This document shows positions 54,016 through 63,099 of a stretch of DNA of 64,000 nucleotides, piece by piece. The position numbers were made by a program, and so were the translations under genes. The first letter of the stretch is position 1, and each line of letters opens with the position of its first letter. This DNA is from Streptomyces sp. NRRL S-37 (GTDB taxonomy: Bacteria > Actinomycetota > Actinomycetes > Streptomycetales > Streptomycetaceae): positions 1 through 64,000 of the forward strand of contig NZ_JOIZ01000012.1 in NCBI RefSeq assembly GCF_000721605.1, written 5' to 3'. Under the pieces are notes generated by a model. The model searched no databases and was not told the origin of the DNA. It saw nothing but the letters and a program-made list of their open reading frames with translations.

Positions 54016-54666
54016 TCAGCTGAACACGATCATCGACCCCTGCGCCAGGCTCCGGGTCGCCGCCGCGTGCAGGCCCAGCCAGACGTGGCGTTCGCGGGCG
54101 AAGGGGCTGGGGTCGTACGGGGCGGGAACGGCCGGCTCCTCCAACTCGGTCGGCCCGTGCGGGGGTTCGGGAGCGGCCGGGGGGTTCGCCGGGTCGATGC
54201 CGATGGCCGGGGCGACCAGCTCCAGCTCCCGCAGCAGCGCGTGGGAGGAGCCCAGGGGGCCGCCGCCCGCGAGGAGTTCGTCGTTGGCGAGGGGGTGCGG
54301 GAAGTCGACGGGAACGTACGCGCCCGCGTGGTCGTAGTGCCAGACCAGGTGGGACTGCTGGGCCGTCGTCTCGAACATCTCCAGCAACTGCTCGTAGTCG
54401 CCGCCCAGTTCGTCCACCGGGGTGACCGGCAGCCCGCACACCTGGAGCAGATGCACCCGCCGCAGGAAGTGCAGCGCGTCGTAGTCGAAACCCGCGACCG
54501 GGGCCACCTCACCGGTCAGTCCCGGCATGTACTGGTACACCGGCACCGGCGGCAGGCCGGACTCGGCGAGCACCGCGTTGTACTGCGCGAGTTCCTCGGC
54601 GAACGGGTTGTCGGGCGTGTGGCACAACACGTCGACGAGCGGTACCAGCCACAGGTCACAGGCCAA
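54016..54666 (-). CDS. Hypothetical protein, probably Streptomyces-specific
   Basis: The product is about 216 residues. TTG 54666 was chosen because GAGGAG lies 7 bases upstream and it gives MACDLWLVPLVDVLCHTPDNPF. GTG 54681 has no site. Distinct segments are ELAQYNAVLAESGLPPVPVYQYMPGL, GFDYDALHFLRRVHLLQVCGLPVTPVDELGGDYEQLLEMFE (residues about 60-100), and a Pro-rich acidic stretch before FARERHVWLGLHAAATRSLA. No signal peptide, membrane helix or known catalytic motif was recognised. It is convergent with the gene at 53716. Confidence 0.65.
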   Translation of the reverse strand: MACDLWLVPLVDVLCHTPDNPFAEELAQYNAVLAESGLPPVPVYQYMPGLTGEVAPVAGFDYDALHFLRRVHLLQVCGLPVTPVDELGGDYEQLLEMFETTAQQSHLVWHYDHAGAYVPVDFPHPLANDELLAGGGPLGSSHALLRELELVAPAIGIDPANPPAAPEPPHGPTELEEPAVPAPYDPSPFARERHVWLGLHAAATRSLAQGSMIVFS

Positions 54667-54711
54667 AAGAGGGCTCCTCACACAGCACGGTCGTCGGGAT
54701 GGTCGTCGTGG

Positions 54712-55485
54712 TCAGGGAAGCGTATCGGCGCCCGGCGCGGGCCGCTCCCCCCGTGCCGGTCCTTGTGAGGGTCCCTTACCCATCCCACCGCCCGTCAGCC
54801 CCTCCACGAGGGAGAGCGCGTGCGCGTTGTACGACGCGACGATCGCGCGGGCCGCATCGGTGTCACGGTGCGACAACGCGTCGACCAGATCGGTGTGCGC
54901 GGCCCACAGGCGCCCGCGCAGATCGGGCAGCAGCCGCAGCTGCTGCACCACACACACCCAGGTCTGCACGCGCAGCCGGTGCAGGAAGTCGGTGAGGTAC
55001 GGGTTGCCGAACACGGACCCGAGTTCGCGCCAGAAGCGCAGGTCGTAGCCGATCAGCACGGTGACCTCCCCGGCGAGGGCCGCGCGCTGCGCCTCCTCGC
55101 CGCGCCTGCGCACCCCGGCGAGGGCGGCGGCGACCCGGGGCTCGTCCGGCCGGAGATGGACCAGGTGGCCGTCGGTGAGCGCGCGGAACATCCCGTCGAT
55201 GACCAGGGTGCGGGCCTCGAGCATGCCCCGGAAGTCGTCGGCGGAGTACTCGTGCACCCGGAAGCCCCGGTGCTGGTCGGCGTCGAGCAGCCCCTGCGCC
55301 GACAGGTCGACCAGCGCCTCCCGGACGGGGGTCGCGGACACGCCGTACTGGTCGGCGATCTCCTTGACGGTGAACTCCTGCCCCGGCTGGAGCCGCCCGG
55401 CCAGCACCTCGTCACGGAGCGCGTCCGCGATCTGCTGCCGCAGGGTGCTGCGGGTCACGGCACCGCCGCCGCTGAAGCCGGGCAT
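54712..55485 (-). CDS. GntR-family regulator (FCD/FadR type)
   Basis: The product is 257 residues from ATG 55485. The N-terminal GntR winged HTH (TLRQQIADALRDEVLAGRLQPGQEFTVKEIADQYGVSATPVREALVDLSAQGLL, residues about 14-68) is followed by an all-helical FCD effector domain, with an acidic/His metal-binding pattern (ARTLVIDGMF, DLRFWRELG, AAHTDLVDALSHRD). The C-terminus is a Gly/Pro-rich tail. The effector is probably a small carboxylate. It lies downstream of the class III aminotransferase on the same strand and may regulate it. Confidence 0.85.
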   Translation of the reverse strand: MPGFSGGGAVTRSTLRQQIADALRDEVLAGRLQPGQEFTVKEIADQYGVSATPVREALVDLSAQGLLDADQHRGFRVHEYSADDFRGMLEARTLVIDGMFRALTDGHLVHLRPDEPRVAAALAGVRRRGEEAQRAALAGEVTVLIGYDLRFWRELGSVFGNPYLTDFLHRLRVQTWVCVVQQLRLLPDLRGRLWAAHTDLVDALSHRDTDAARAIVASYNAHALSLVEGLTGGGMGKGPSQGPARGERPAPGADTLP

Positions 55486-55519
55486 GGTCGGGGCGTCTCC
55501 CTCGTCGCGTTCGAGTGAC

Positions 55520-55537
55520 GTGCACACGGATGTGTAC
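55520..55537. promoter_or_regulatory. Imperfect palindrome before the GntR gene
   Basis: GTGCACA-CGGA-TGTGTAC (6 of 7 positions paired) lies 35 bases upstream of the regulator start and resembles GntR-type TNGTNNNACNA operators. It is a candidate autoregulatory site. Confidence 0.45.
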
Positions 55538-55585
55538 GAGCACGCCACCTTACGCGTTCGGGCGGGCCGGAGGCGTTCGAAAAGA

Positions 55586-55608
55586 CGCGAGGGGAGGAAC
55601 CCCTCGCG
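55586..55608 (-). terminator. Terminator between the aminotransferase and GntR genes
   Basis: CGCGAGGGG-AGGAA-CCCCTCGCG is a perfect 9-bp stem 39 bases past the aminotransferase stop codon. Confidence 0.75.
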
Positions 55609-55646
55609 CCCGTTCGCACCGGCTTCGCACCGGCCTCCCGGAGTGG

Positions 55647-57002
55647 TCACTCCACGTAGTCGTCCGCCACCGACAGGGCCGCGTCCAGCGCCGCGAGGCC
55701 CTCCTTCAGTTCCGCCTCGCTCGCGTTGCACGGCGGCACCACGTGCGTGCGGTTCATGTTCACGAAGGGCCAGATCCCGGCCTCCTTCGCGGCGGCGGCG
55801 AAGGCCGCCATCGGGGCGTTCGCCTCACCGGCCGCGTTGTACGGCACCAGCGGCTCGCGGGTCTCCCGGTTCCGCACCAGTTCCAGCGCCCAGAACATGC
55901 CGGTCCCGCGCACCTCGCCCACGCATGCGTGCCGTTCGGCCAGCTCCCGCAGCCCCGGCCCGACGACAGACGCGCCGAGGCCCGCCGCGTTCTCCACGAC
56001 GCCCTCCTCCTCCATCACCCCGATCGTCGCGACGGCGGCGGCGCAGGCCAGCGGGTGCCCCGAGTACGTCAGGCCGCCCGGGTAGGGCCGCTTCCCGAAC
56101 GTGTCGGCGATCGCCCCGGAGATCGCGACACCGCCCAGCGGCACGTACCCGGAGTTCACGCCCTTCGCGAAGGTCATCAGGTCCGGGACGACGTCGTACA
56201 GGTCCGCCGCGAACCACGTCCCGGTCCGCCCGAACCCGGCCATGACCTCGTCGAGGACGAGGACGATGCCGTACGTGTCGCAGATCTCGCGCACGCCCGC
56301 GAGATAGCCGGCGGGCGGCGGCATGATGCCCGCCGTCCCCGGGATCGTCTCCAGGACGACCGCGGCGACGGTCGACGGACCCTCGAAGGCGATCGTCGTC
56401 TCCAGGTGCTCCAGCGCCCGCGCGCACTCCTGTTCCTCGGTCTCGGCGTAGAAGCGGGAGCGGTACAGGAACGGCGCCCAGAAGTGCACGACCCCGGCCG
56501 TGCCGCTGTCGGAGGCCCAGCGGCGCGGGTCACCGGTGACGTTGACCGCCTGCTGGGTGCCGCCGTGGTACGAGCGGTACGCGGAGAGCACCTTGGGGCG
56601 GCCGGTGTGCAGCCGCGCCATGCGCAGGGCGTGCTCCACGGCGTCGGCGCCGCCGTTGGTGAAGAAGATCTTGTCCAGGTCGCCGGGGGTGCGCTCGGCG
56701 ATCAGCCGCGCCGCCTCCGAGCGCGCCTCCACGGCGAACGCGGGCGCGAACGTCGTCATCCGCGCCGCCTGCTCCTGGATCGCGGCGACGACCTTCGGGT
56801 GCTGGTAGCCGATGTTGGTGTAGACGAGGCCGCTGGTGAAGTCGAGGTAGCGCCGGCCGTCGTAGTCCCAGAAGTACGACCCCTGCGCCCCGGCGACGGC
56901 GAGCGGGTCGATGAGCTCCTGCGCGGACCAGGAGTGGAACACATGCGCACGGTCGGCGGCCTTGACGGCGGCGCCGGCCTCGGGGTTCGGCTGAGGGGTC
57001 AT
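55647..57002 (-). CDS. Class III (omega) aminotransferase
   Basis: The enzyme has 451 residues. PLP-enzyme landmarks are YFWDYDGRRYLDFTSGLVYTNIGYQHP, FFTNGGADAVEHALRMAR, YRSYHGGTQQA, and VLVLDEVMAGFGRTGTWFA, with the PLP Lys in DLMTFAKGVNSGYVPLGG. It belongs to the beta-alanine/taurine/omega-amino-acid:pyruvate group, but the exact amine is uncertain. ATG 57002 has no Shine-Dalgarno and carries a TACCCT box at -13, so it is leaderless. Confidence 0.88.
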   Translation of the reverse strand: MTPQPNPEAGAAVKAADRAHVFHSWSAQELIDPLAVAGAQGSYFWDYDGRRYLDFTSGLVYTNIGYQHPKVVAAIQEQAARMTTFAPAFAVEARSEAARLIAERTPGDLDKIFFTNGGADAVEHALRMARLHTGRPKVLSAYRSYHGGTQQAVNVTGDPRRWASDSGTAGVVHFWAPFLYRSRFYAETEEQECARALEHLETTIAFEGPSTVAAVVLETIPGTAGIMPPPAGYLAGVREICDTYGIVLVLDEVMAGFGRTGTWFAADLYDVVPDLMTFAKGVNSGYVPLGGVAISGAIADTFGKRPYPGGLTYSGHPLACAAAVATIGVMEEEGVVENAAGLGASVVGPGLRELAERHACVGEVRGTGMFWALELVRNRETREPLVPYNAAGEANAPMAAFAAAAKEAGIWPFVNMNRTHVVPPCNASEAELKEGLAALDAALSVADDYVE

Positions 57003-57009
57003 GGGGCCG

Positions 57010-57015
57010 AGGGTA
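57010..57015 (-). promoter_or_regulatory. -10 box TACCCT of leaderless aminotransferase gene
   Basis: On the minus strand it lies at -13 to -8 from ATG 57002. Confidence 0.5.
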
Positions 57016-57096
57016 GGCCGGGGCCGTGGGGCCGCGACATCGGCGGCCTGTCTGCGGTGGGGGACTTTCCGCGACAGGGTGTCGACGGAAGCGATG

Positions 57097-57131
57097 GACA
57101 GGACACTGTCGTCATGACAAGATGCTGTCAT
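57097..57131. promoter_or_regulatory. Array of GACA/TGTC inverted repeats before the DJ-1/MarR operon
   Basis: GACAG-N4-CTGTC (57097-57110) is followed by ATGACA-N6-TGTCAT (57114-57131). Two adjacent palindromes built on the same half-site fit a MarR dimer pair, and the MarR gene is the second gene of the operon, suggesting autorepression. Confidence 0.65.
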
Positions 57132-57159
57132 CTGCTGGCGTACCCACAAGGGAGCGGTC

Positions 57160-57765
57160 ATGACCCGCAAGCCCGTGCATCTCGCCCTCTACGACACCTT
57201 CGCCGACTGGGAGACCGGTCATGCCACCGCGCACCTCGCCCGCGCCGGCTACGAGGTGCGTACGGTCACCCCGGCCGGGGAGCCCGTCACCGGCATCGGC
57301 GGACTCCGCGTCCTGGCCGACCTCGCGCTCGACGAGCTGCGGCCCGAGGACAGTGCGCTGCTGATCCTCCCCGGCGCCGACCGCTGGGACGAGGGCGACG
57401 GCCTCGCCCCCTTCGCCCGTACCGCCCGTGCCTTCCTCGACGCCGGTGTACCCGTCGCCGCGATCTGCGGCGCCACCGCCGGGCTGGCCAGGGAAGGGCT
57501 GCTCGACACCCGTGCGCACACCAGCGCCGTCCCCTTCTACCTCGCCGCGACCGGCTACGCGGGCGGCGACCGGTACGTCGAGGCCGACGCGGTCACCGAC
57601 GGCGGTCTCGTCACCGCGGGACCGACCGAGCCCGTCGCCTTCGCCCGCGAGATCTTCCGGCTGCTCGGCGTCCACGACGACACGGTGAACGACGCCTGGT
57701 ACCGGCTGTTCCACGACTCGGACCCCGAGGCGTACGCCGTGTACGCGGAGGCCACGGCGCGGTGA
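57160..57765 (+). CDS. DJ-1/PfpI (type 1 glutamine amidotransferase-like) protein
   Basis: The product is 201 residues, AAGGGAG before the ATG. DJ-1 core: HLALYDTFADWETGHATAHL at the N-terminus, ALLILPGADRW, and the nucleophile elbow AAICGATAGLAREGLLD (Cys in ICGAT). DGGLVTAGPTEPVAFAREIFRLL completes the fold. Relatives act as glyoxalases, chaperones or regulators, and the exact activity is open. GTGA overlap with the MarR gene. Confidence 0.87.
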   Translation: MTRKPVHLALYDTFADWETGHATAHLARAGYEVRTVTPAGEPVTGIGGLRVLADLALDELRPEDSALLILPGADRWDEGDGLAPFARTARAFLDAGVPVAAICGATAGLAREGLLDTRAHTSAVPFYLAATGYAGGDRYVEADAVTDGGLVTAGPTEPVAFAREIFRLLGVHDDTVNDAWYRLFHDSDPEAYAVYAEATAR

Positions 57766-58232
57766 GCGGGGAACACCAGGAGCTGCTCAGCCGGGGCGCG
57801 CTCGGCGCCTTCCGGCTGAACGGCCGGTTCCTCGCGGTCGCCGAGGAGCTGGCCCGGCCCGCCGGGCTCACCGCCGCCTGGTGGCAGGTGCTCGGCGCGG
57901 TCCTCGGCGAGCCGCTGCCGGTCTCCGGGATCGCCAGGGCCATGGGCATCACCCGGCAGAGCGTGCAGCGCGTCGCCGACCTGCTGGTGGAGCGCGGACT
58001 CGCCGAGTACCGGCCCAACCCGGCCCACCGCCGCGCCAAACTCCTCGCCCCCACGGAGGAGGGGTACACGGCGGTCAGCCGTATCGACCCCGGCCACGCG
58101 GCCTTCGCGGAGCGGCTGGCACAGGCGTACGGAGCGGCGTACGGGGAGGCGGAACTCGCCCGTGCGGTGGAGGCGCTGGAGCGCCTGTCCGCGGTGCTGG
58201 ACACGCTCGGACCGCCTGTTACGGAACCGTAG
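57762..58232 (+). CDS. MarR-family transcriptional regulator
   Basis: The product is 156 residues. Winged HTH: LTAAWWQVLGAVLGEPLPVSGIARAMGITRQSVQRVADLLVERGLAEYRPNPAHRRAKLLAPTEEG (residues about 36-100), flanked by dimerisation helices. It overlaps the DJ-1 gene (GTGA), forming a two-gene operon with the GACA/TGTC palindromes at its promoter. It probably senses an electrophile or phenolic compound handled by the DJ-1 protein (inference). Confidence 0.9.
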   Translation: MSGEHQELLSRGALGAFRLNGRFLAVAEELARPAGLTAAWWQVLGAVLGEPLPVSGIARAMGITRQSVQRVADLLVERGLAEYRPNPAHRRAKLLAPTEEGYTAVSRIDPGHAAFAERLAQAYGAAYGEAELARAVEALERLSAVLDTLGPPVTEP

Positions 58233-58306
58233 ACGTCGCCCGGCTCGCCGGGTACCGGCCCCGCATTATCCTCGGGATGTCGCTCATCGGGGGAGGCTGC
58301 GTGGCG

Positions 58307-60396
58307 ATGGACAAACTCGGGCCCGGGGACCCGGCGGGGATCGGGGCGTACCGGCTGCTGGCCCGGCTCGGGGCCGGCGGCATGGGGCAGGTCTACCTCG
58401 CCCGCTCCGACCGGGGACGTACCGTCGCCGTCAAGCTGATCCGCCGGGAGCTGGCCCAGCAGGAGGAGTTCCGGGCGCGCTTCCGCCAGGAGGTGCACGC
58501 CGCGCGGCAGGTCGGCGGCGACTGGACGGCTCCGGTGCTCGACGCGGACACCGAGGCGCCCGTGCCGTGGGTGGCCACCGGGTATGTGGCCGGGCCCAGT
58601 CTCCAGCAGGTGGTCGGGCACGACCACGGGGCGCTGCCCGAGCGTTCGGTGCGCATCCTCGCCGCGGGTCTCGCGCACGCGCTGAAGGACATCCACGCCG
58701 CGGGGATCGTCCACCGGGACCTCAAGCCGTCCAACGTGCTCGTCACCATCGACGGTCCGCGCGTCATCGACTTCGGGATCGCGCGGGCGCTGGAGACGGT
58801 GACCGACGGCGGGCTCACCCGCACCGGCGCGCTCGTCGGCTCGCCCGGCTTCATGGCACCCGAGCAGGTGCGCGGCGACCGCATCACGCCCGCCTGCGAC
58901 GTGTTCTGCCTCGGCTCGGTGCTCGCCTACGCCGCCACCGGCACGCTCCCGTTCGGCACCGCCAACAGCGGTGTGCACGCGCTGATGTTCCGCATCGCCC
59001 AGGAGGAACCCGACCTGGTCGGGGTGCCCGAGGGGATCGCCGACCTCGTACGCGACTGCCTGAAGAAGGACCCGGCGGCACGGCCCACCCTCGACCGGGT
59101 GCTGGAACGTACCGGCGCGGAGGACACCGTGGCCGGCGGCCGCTCTCGCGACCCCTGGCTGCCGGGCGCACTGGTCGCCCAGCTCGGCCGTCACGCGGTC
59201 CGCCTCCTGGACGCGGAGGATCCGCAGACCCCGACGCCTCCCGCACCGGCGGGTGCGCCTTCCGCCGCCTGGCCGCCGGTACCGGCCGCCCCCGGCACGC
59301 CGGCCGCCGGGCAGCCGGACGGCCACGCCTCCGCTCCGGCACCGGCGGCGTGGCCCCCCGCGCCCCCCGCGCCGGCCGGACCGGCCGGGTCCGGCACGCC
59401 CGCGCCGGACGCTCCCGCGGGACAGCCCGGTGCTTCCGCGGGACCGGCTGCCGGGCAGCAGGCGTCTTCCGGGGCGCATCCCGGCGCGTCCGCCGGGCAG
59501 CAGGCGTATCCCGGTGCGCCTGTTGCCGGGCAGCCGGGGTCTCCTGGACCGGGGTATCCGGGTGGGCCCGCCTCCGGGCCGGGCGGCTCCGCCGGTGCGG
59601 CCGGTCCCGCCGGGCAGCCGGCGTCTCCTGGGGCGTATCCCGGTATGCCTGCTGCTGGGCAGCCGGGGTCTCCTGGGGCGTATCCCGGTATGCCTGCTGC
59701 CCCGCCCAGCCTCCGGCGCCCGGCCCGTACGGGCATCCCCAGCAGCCCGCGTACGGCTACCCCTACAACGGGCCCGCCGTCGGTCACACCCCGTCCTACG
59801 GGCCGCCACCGTACGGTCCGGTGTCCGAGCCGCGCCGGGACAACCGTTCCACCGTGCTGCTCGTGGTGATCGCGCTGGTCGTCGCGCTCGCCGCCGGTGG
59901 CACCGTGTACGCGCTGATGAGCGGCGGCGCCGACAACCGCGCCGGCGGCGACCCCACCGCGCCCCCGTCGCCCGGCGGCGCGTCCCGGGGCTCCGCTTCC
60001 GCCACTCCCGACGAGACCCGGGGGCCCAGCGCCTCCGCCCCCGCGGACGGCACCATTCCCGCGGACTACCTGGGCAGTTGGTCCACCACCATCGACAACG
60101 CGAGCGGCGAGCACACCCGCAAGCTGACCATCCAGCAGGGCGAGGTCGGCGACACGGTCATGTCCCTCGTCGCCGACGGGCCGGCCGGCAACGGCACCTA
60201 CCACTGCGTCTTCGAGGCCCGGCTCACCGCCGGCTCCGGTGACCGGCTGGAGCTCGGCCCGTCCTCCGTGACGGTCGGGCAGCCGGGCGGCGCCTGCAGC
60301 CCGGGCTCCGCCAGCGAGGTCACCCTGCTTCCCGACGGCTCCCTCCAGCGCGTGACCACCGGCAACGGCGAACAGCTCACCTACACACGGGAGTGA
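58307..60396 (+). CDS. Ser/Thr protein kinase with membrane and extracellular domains, reading frame broken near 59702
   Basis: Residues 1-about 275 form a complete Hanks-type kinase: LGAGGMGQVYLA, VAVKLIR, catalytic HRDLKPSNV, DFGIAR, and the activation segment TRTGALVGSPGFMAPEQ. A long Pro/Ala/Gly linker follows. After the second copy of a 45-bp repeat (59612-59701) the frame shifts. One missing base restores a single protein of about 696 residues whose end has a membrane helix (STVLLVVIALVVALAAGGTVY) and an exported beta-rich domain. As read, the kinase would lose its anchor and sensor. ATG 58307 was used, and GTG 58301 is closer to GGGGAGG. Confidence 0.8.
59612..59701 (+). repeat. Two copies of a 45-bp tandem repeat inside the kinase linker
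   Basis: Units 59612-59656 and 59657-59701 encode GQPxSPGAYPGMPAA and differ at only a couple of positions. The frameshift occurs directly after the second copy. Confidence 0.9.
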
Positions 60397-60521
60397 CATC
60401 CCGTACCGCACGCGCCCGTTGAACGTTCGGCGAACTCCCGAGAACGAACACCGCCGGCCGCTTCGCACGGCCGTACGGTGACTGCCCGGTCGGACGTGCG
60501 GGCAGTGGCGGGGGCGGCACG

Positions 60522-62066
60522 ATGGAGTGGCTGAGCGCGGAGAACCTGGTCGCCGTGGCGACGGCGATCCTCGGTGTCGTCGCCTCCGCGGTCATGGTCT
60601 GGTACGAGCGGCGGGTGCCGCGCAGCAAACGTATCGGGTACCGCGTGCAGTTGGACGTCCCGATCGGCGACGGCCAGCGGTCGAGCCGCACCAGCCGGCG
60701 GGAGGGCTGGTTCGACACGGCGGCGGGGATGACGCACGCCAGCATGGTGCTGCTGCGCATCGAGAACGACGGCTCGCAGGCCATCGGCCGCGACGACTAC
60801 CAGAGCCCGGGAAGCCACGGCCTGACCGTGGAGTTCACGGAGCGCACCATCCTCGGCGTCTCGGTCACCCAGCCCTCGGAGACCAGCCACCTCCTCGAGC
60901 ACTTCACCCAGGAGCGCGGCTTCGGCTACCAGGACGGCACCCTGCGCCTCCCGCGCGTCCCGCTGAACCGTGGCGCCTACTACAAGCTGCTGGTGCTGCT
61001 CTCCGGCGGGCACGTCGGCGACGGGATCCAGCTGAGCGGCGACCTCAGCGAGGGCGACGTGCACCGCAACCGCAGTGCCACCCCGGACGACAAGGCCCCG
61101 CTGTTCAGCCGTGCGGCACGGCTGATCACCATCACGCTCACGCTGTGCGTGGTGGCCCTGGCGGTGATCGTCGTCGCCCAGGACGACAGCCCGCCCCCGA
61201 TCGGCTGCAGGAGCGGCACCCTGACCCTCACCGGATCGACGGCGTTCGCGCCGGTGCTGCGGGAGGTCGCGGAGAAGTACGAGCGGGACTGCGCGGACGA
61301 GGAACCGCGCATCGAGGTGGACCCGCACGGGTCGACGGCCGGGATACGGGATCTGGCGGCGGCCGGAGCGGAGGCGGGGGACGGCTCTCCGCCGCTGGTG
61401 GTCCTGTCGGACGGCCCCAAGCCGGGCGGACTGTCCGAACTGCGCGGGAACCAGGTGGCGGTGTCGGTGTTCGCGCTGGTGGTGAATGACGCCGTGGGGC
61501 TGCGGAACCTGCCGACGGAGGACGTACGACGTCTTTACCGGGGCGAGATCACGAACTGGAGTGAGCTCGACGGCCCGGACCTGCCGGTCCACCTCGTCAG
61601 CCGGGACGCCAACTCCGGTACGAGACAGGTCTTCCAGCGCCGCGTGCTGGGCCGGGGCGAGATCGCCCACTCCTCCGTCGACTGCGTGCACAAGGACGAC
61701 CCGGCCGCTCCCGTCGTCCGCTGCGAACTCGACTCCACCGAACAGGTGCTGGAGACCGTCGCGGACATCCCCGGTGCGATCGGCTACAGCGAACAGGCCC
61801 GCGCCTCACGGGCGAAGGGACTGCACCGGCTGAACCTCGACGGAGAGGTCCCGTCCGTCGACGCCATCGAGCACGGGACGAGCTCCTACCCGTACCGGGA
61901 GATCGAGTACGCCTACACCTACGGGCAGCCGCCGGCGAACTCACTGGCGTCGGGTTTCCTGGCGTACCTCACGCGCGGCGTCGGCCAGGAAGTGATCCGC
62001 ACCCATGGTCATCTGCCGTGCTGGACCCCGGAGGGGATGGGACTGTGCGCACGGGGCACGCCGTGA
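60522..62066 (+). CDS. Membrane protein with PstS-like phosphate-binding domain
   Basis: The product is 514 residues. Helix 1 is at about 8-27, and an alpha/beta region with no recognised family spans about 35-195. Helix 2 (LITITLTLCVVALAVIVVA) is at about 200-220, and a C-terminal type 2 periplasmic-binding domain resembles PstS (GTLTLTGSTAFAPVLREVAEKYE, DPHGSTAGIRDL, GEITNWSELDGPDLPVHLVSRDANSGTRQVF around residues 345-375, GAIGYSEQA). In PstS these loops bind phosphate. Here the domain is tethered with a separate intracellular module, so a sensor role is more likely than transport. No Pst permease is near. Confidence 0.78.
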   Translation: MEWLSAENLVAVATAILGVVASAVMVWYERRVPRSKRIGYRVQLDVPIGDGQRSSRTSRREGWFDTAAGMTHASMVLLRIENDGSQAIGRDDYQSPGSHGLTVEFTERTILGVSVTQPSETSHLLEHFTQERGFGYQDGTLRLPRVPLNRGAYYKLLVLLSGGHVGDGIQLSGDLSEGDVHRNRSATPDDKAPLFSRAARLITITLTLCVVALAVIVVAQDDSPPPIGCRSGTLTLTGSTAFAPVLREVAEKYERDCADEEPRIEVDPHGSTAGIRDLAAAGAEAGDGSPPLVVLSDGPKPGGLSELRGNQVAVSVFALVVNDAVGLRNLPTEDVRRLYRGEITNWSELDGPDLPVHLVSRDANSGTRQVFQRRVLGRGEIAHSSVDCVHKDDPAAPVVRCELDSTEQVLETVADIPGAIGYSEQARASRAKGLHRLNLDGEVPSVDAIEHGTSSYPYREIEYAYTYGQPPANSLASGFLAYLTRGVGQEVIRTHGHLPCWTPEGMGLCARGTP

Positions 62067-62075
62067 CGTGCCGGT

Positions 62076-62822
62076 TCAGCGTGGTTCGGGCGGGCGCTGC
62101 CGCGGCATGTTGGGGCGGGCCGGCCCCTGCGGGGACGGGAAGCGGCCGTGCGGGAGGGAGCTCTCCGGGCGTCCCGCGCCCGCCACCGCCGTCTGGATGC
62201 CCAGCGGCGCGCCACCCGTGCGGAACTCCACCATCCAGTCGGCCGTCTCGACCCGCACCAGCTCGGTGACGTCCTCCGAGAACCGCCGCAGCACCGACAG
62301 GCACCGCTCGGCCGCCTCGCTCGCCGTGCCGTCCGCCGGACCGAGCACCTCGCGCACGCACTCCGACGCCCAGTCGAACTGGAACGCCTGCAACCGTCGC
62401 TGTACGGCCTGCGCGGTCGCCACGTCCCGCATCCAGCCGGACGTCATCCCGAAGAACCGGTCCCCGGCCACACAGGCCACCCCGAGCAGCAGCGCGAGAT
62501 AACCCCAGGGCGCGGACCCGTCGGCCACCCCGGTCAGGTCGAGCAGCGGCAGCGCGGCCCCGGTCAGCGCGCCCACGGCCGTCCCGGCCCGCAGCGCCCA
62601 CGCGCACCGCCGCTTCCACACCCGGTCCGCGAGGTACCAGGTGGCGGTGTCCAGCGCGCCGCGCTCCACCCACCGGTACAGCTCGTCCAGCCGGGCCGCC
62701 GGCTCGCCCCAGTCCCCGAGCGGGAACTCCCGCCCCTCCAGGTCGTCCGGCCGGGACCCGGCCGCCCCTTCGCCCCACCCGTCCTGAGGCCGACCCTCGG
62801 GCTGCATCTCCGGCTGACCCAC
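62076..62822 (-). CDS. SLATT-like two-helix membrane protein
   Basis: The product is about 248 residues from GTG 62822, with GGAG 7 bases upstream. A disordered N-terminus (about 45 residues) precedes LDELYRWVERGALDTATWYLADRVWKRR, two membrane helices (ALRAGTAVGALTGAALPLLDL and GYLALLLGVACVAGDRFFG) and a long amphipathic C-terminal helix (TAQAVQRRLQAFQFDWASECVREVL). This matches the SLATT (SMODS/SLOG-associated 2TM) arrangement. Classical SLATT genes accompany nucleotide-signalling defence genes. None are adjacent here, so it is probably a housekeeping-locus relative. A Pro-rich tail ends the protein. Confidence 0.65.
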   Translation of the reverse strand: MGQPEMQPEGRPQDGWGEGAAGSRPDDLEGREFPLGDWGEPAARLDELYRWVERGALDTATWYLADRVWKRRCAWALRAGTAVGALTGAALPLLDLTGVADGSAPWGYLALLLGVACVAGDRFFGMTSGWMRDVATAQAVQRRLQAFQFDWASECVREVLGPADGTASEAAERCLSVLRRFSEDVTELVRVETADWMVEFRTGGAPLGIQTAVAGAGRPESSLPHGRFPSPQGPARPNMPRQRPPEPR

Positions 62823-63099
62823 CCGGTATCTCCCTACTGAACTGACCCCTGCTGATTCCGCGTAACCGTCCGTCCATGAAGTGTGACGCCAGGTGCTCGC
62901 GCGCCTGACCCTTCCTACCGCCCAATGGGTGGCGGCGCCGGGGGTTCGGGCTCTTTGTCGCCCGGAAGATGGGCGTGATCAGGTATAGGGCCCCGCCGTG
63001 ACTCACTCGAAAGAGTGCTGGGGCAACGGCTCCCGCGACCACGTAGGCTCGTGCCGAACGGTAAAACCCTTACCGACGGACCGACCAAGGAGCCGAATC

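Noticed and set aside
59690..59720. Programmed -1 frameshift in the kinase gene
   Set aside because: No X-XXY-YYZ heptamer fits the reading frame. The simpler explanation is a single-base loss near a repeat, either real or a sequencing artefact.
62823..63099. Small stable RNA (SRP RNA or tRNA) before ybaB
   Set aside because: No SRP-type GGAAG/GCAGC loop and no tRNA T-loop or cloverleaf was found. The interval shows only a normal leader.
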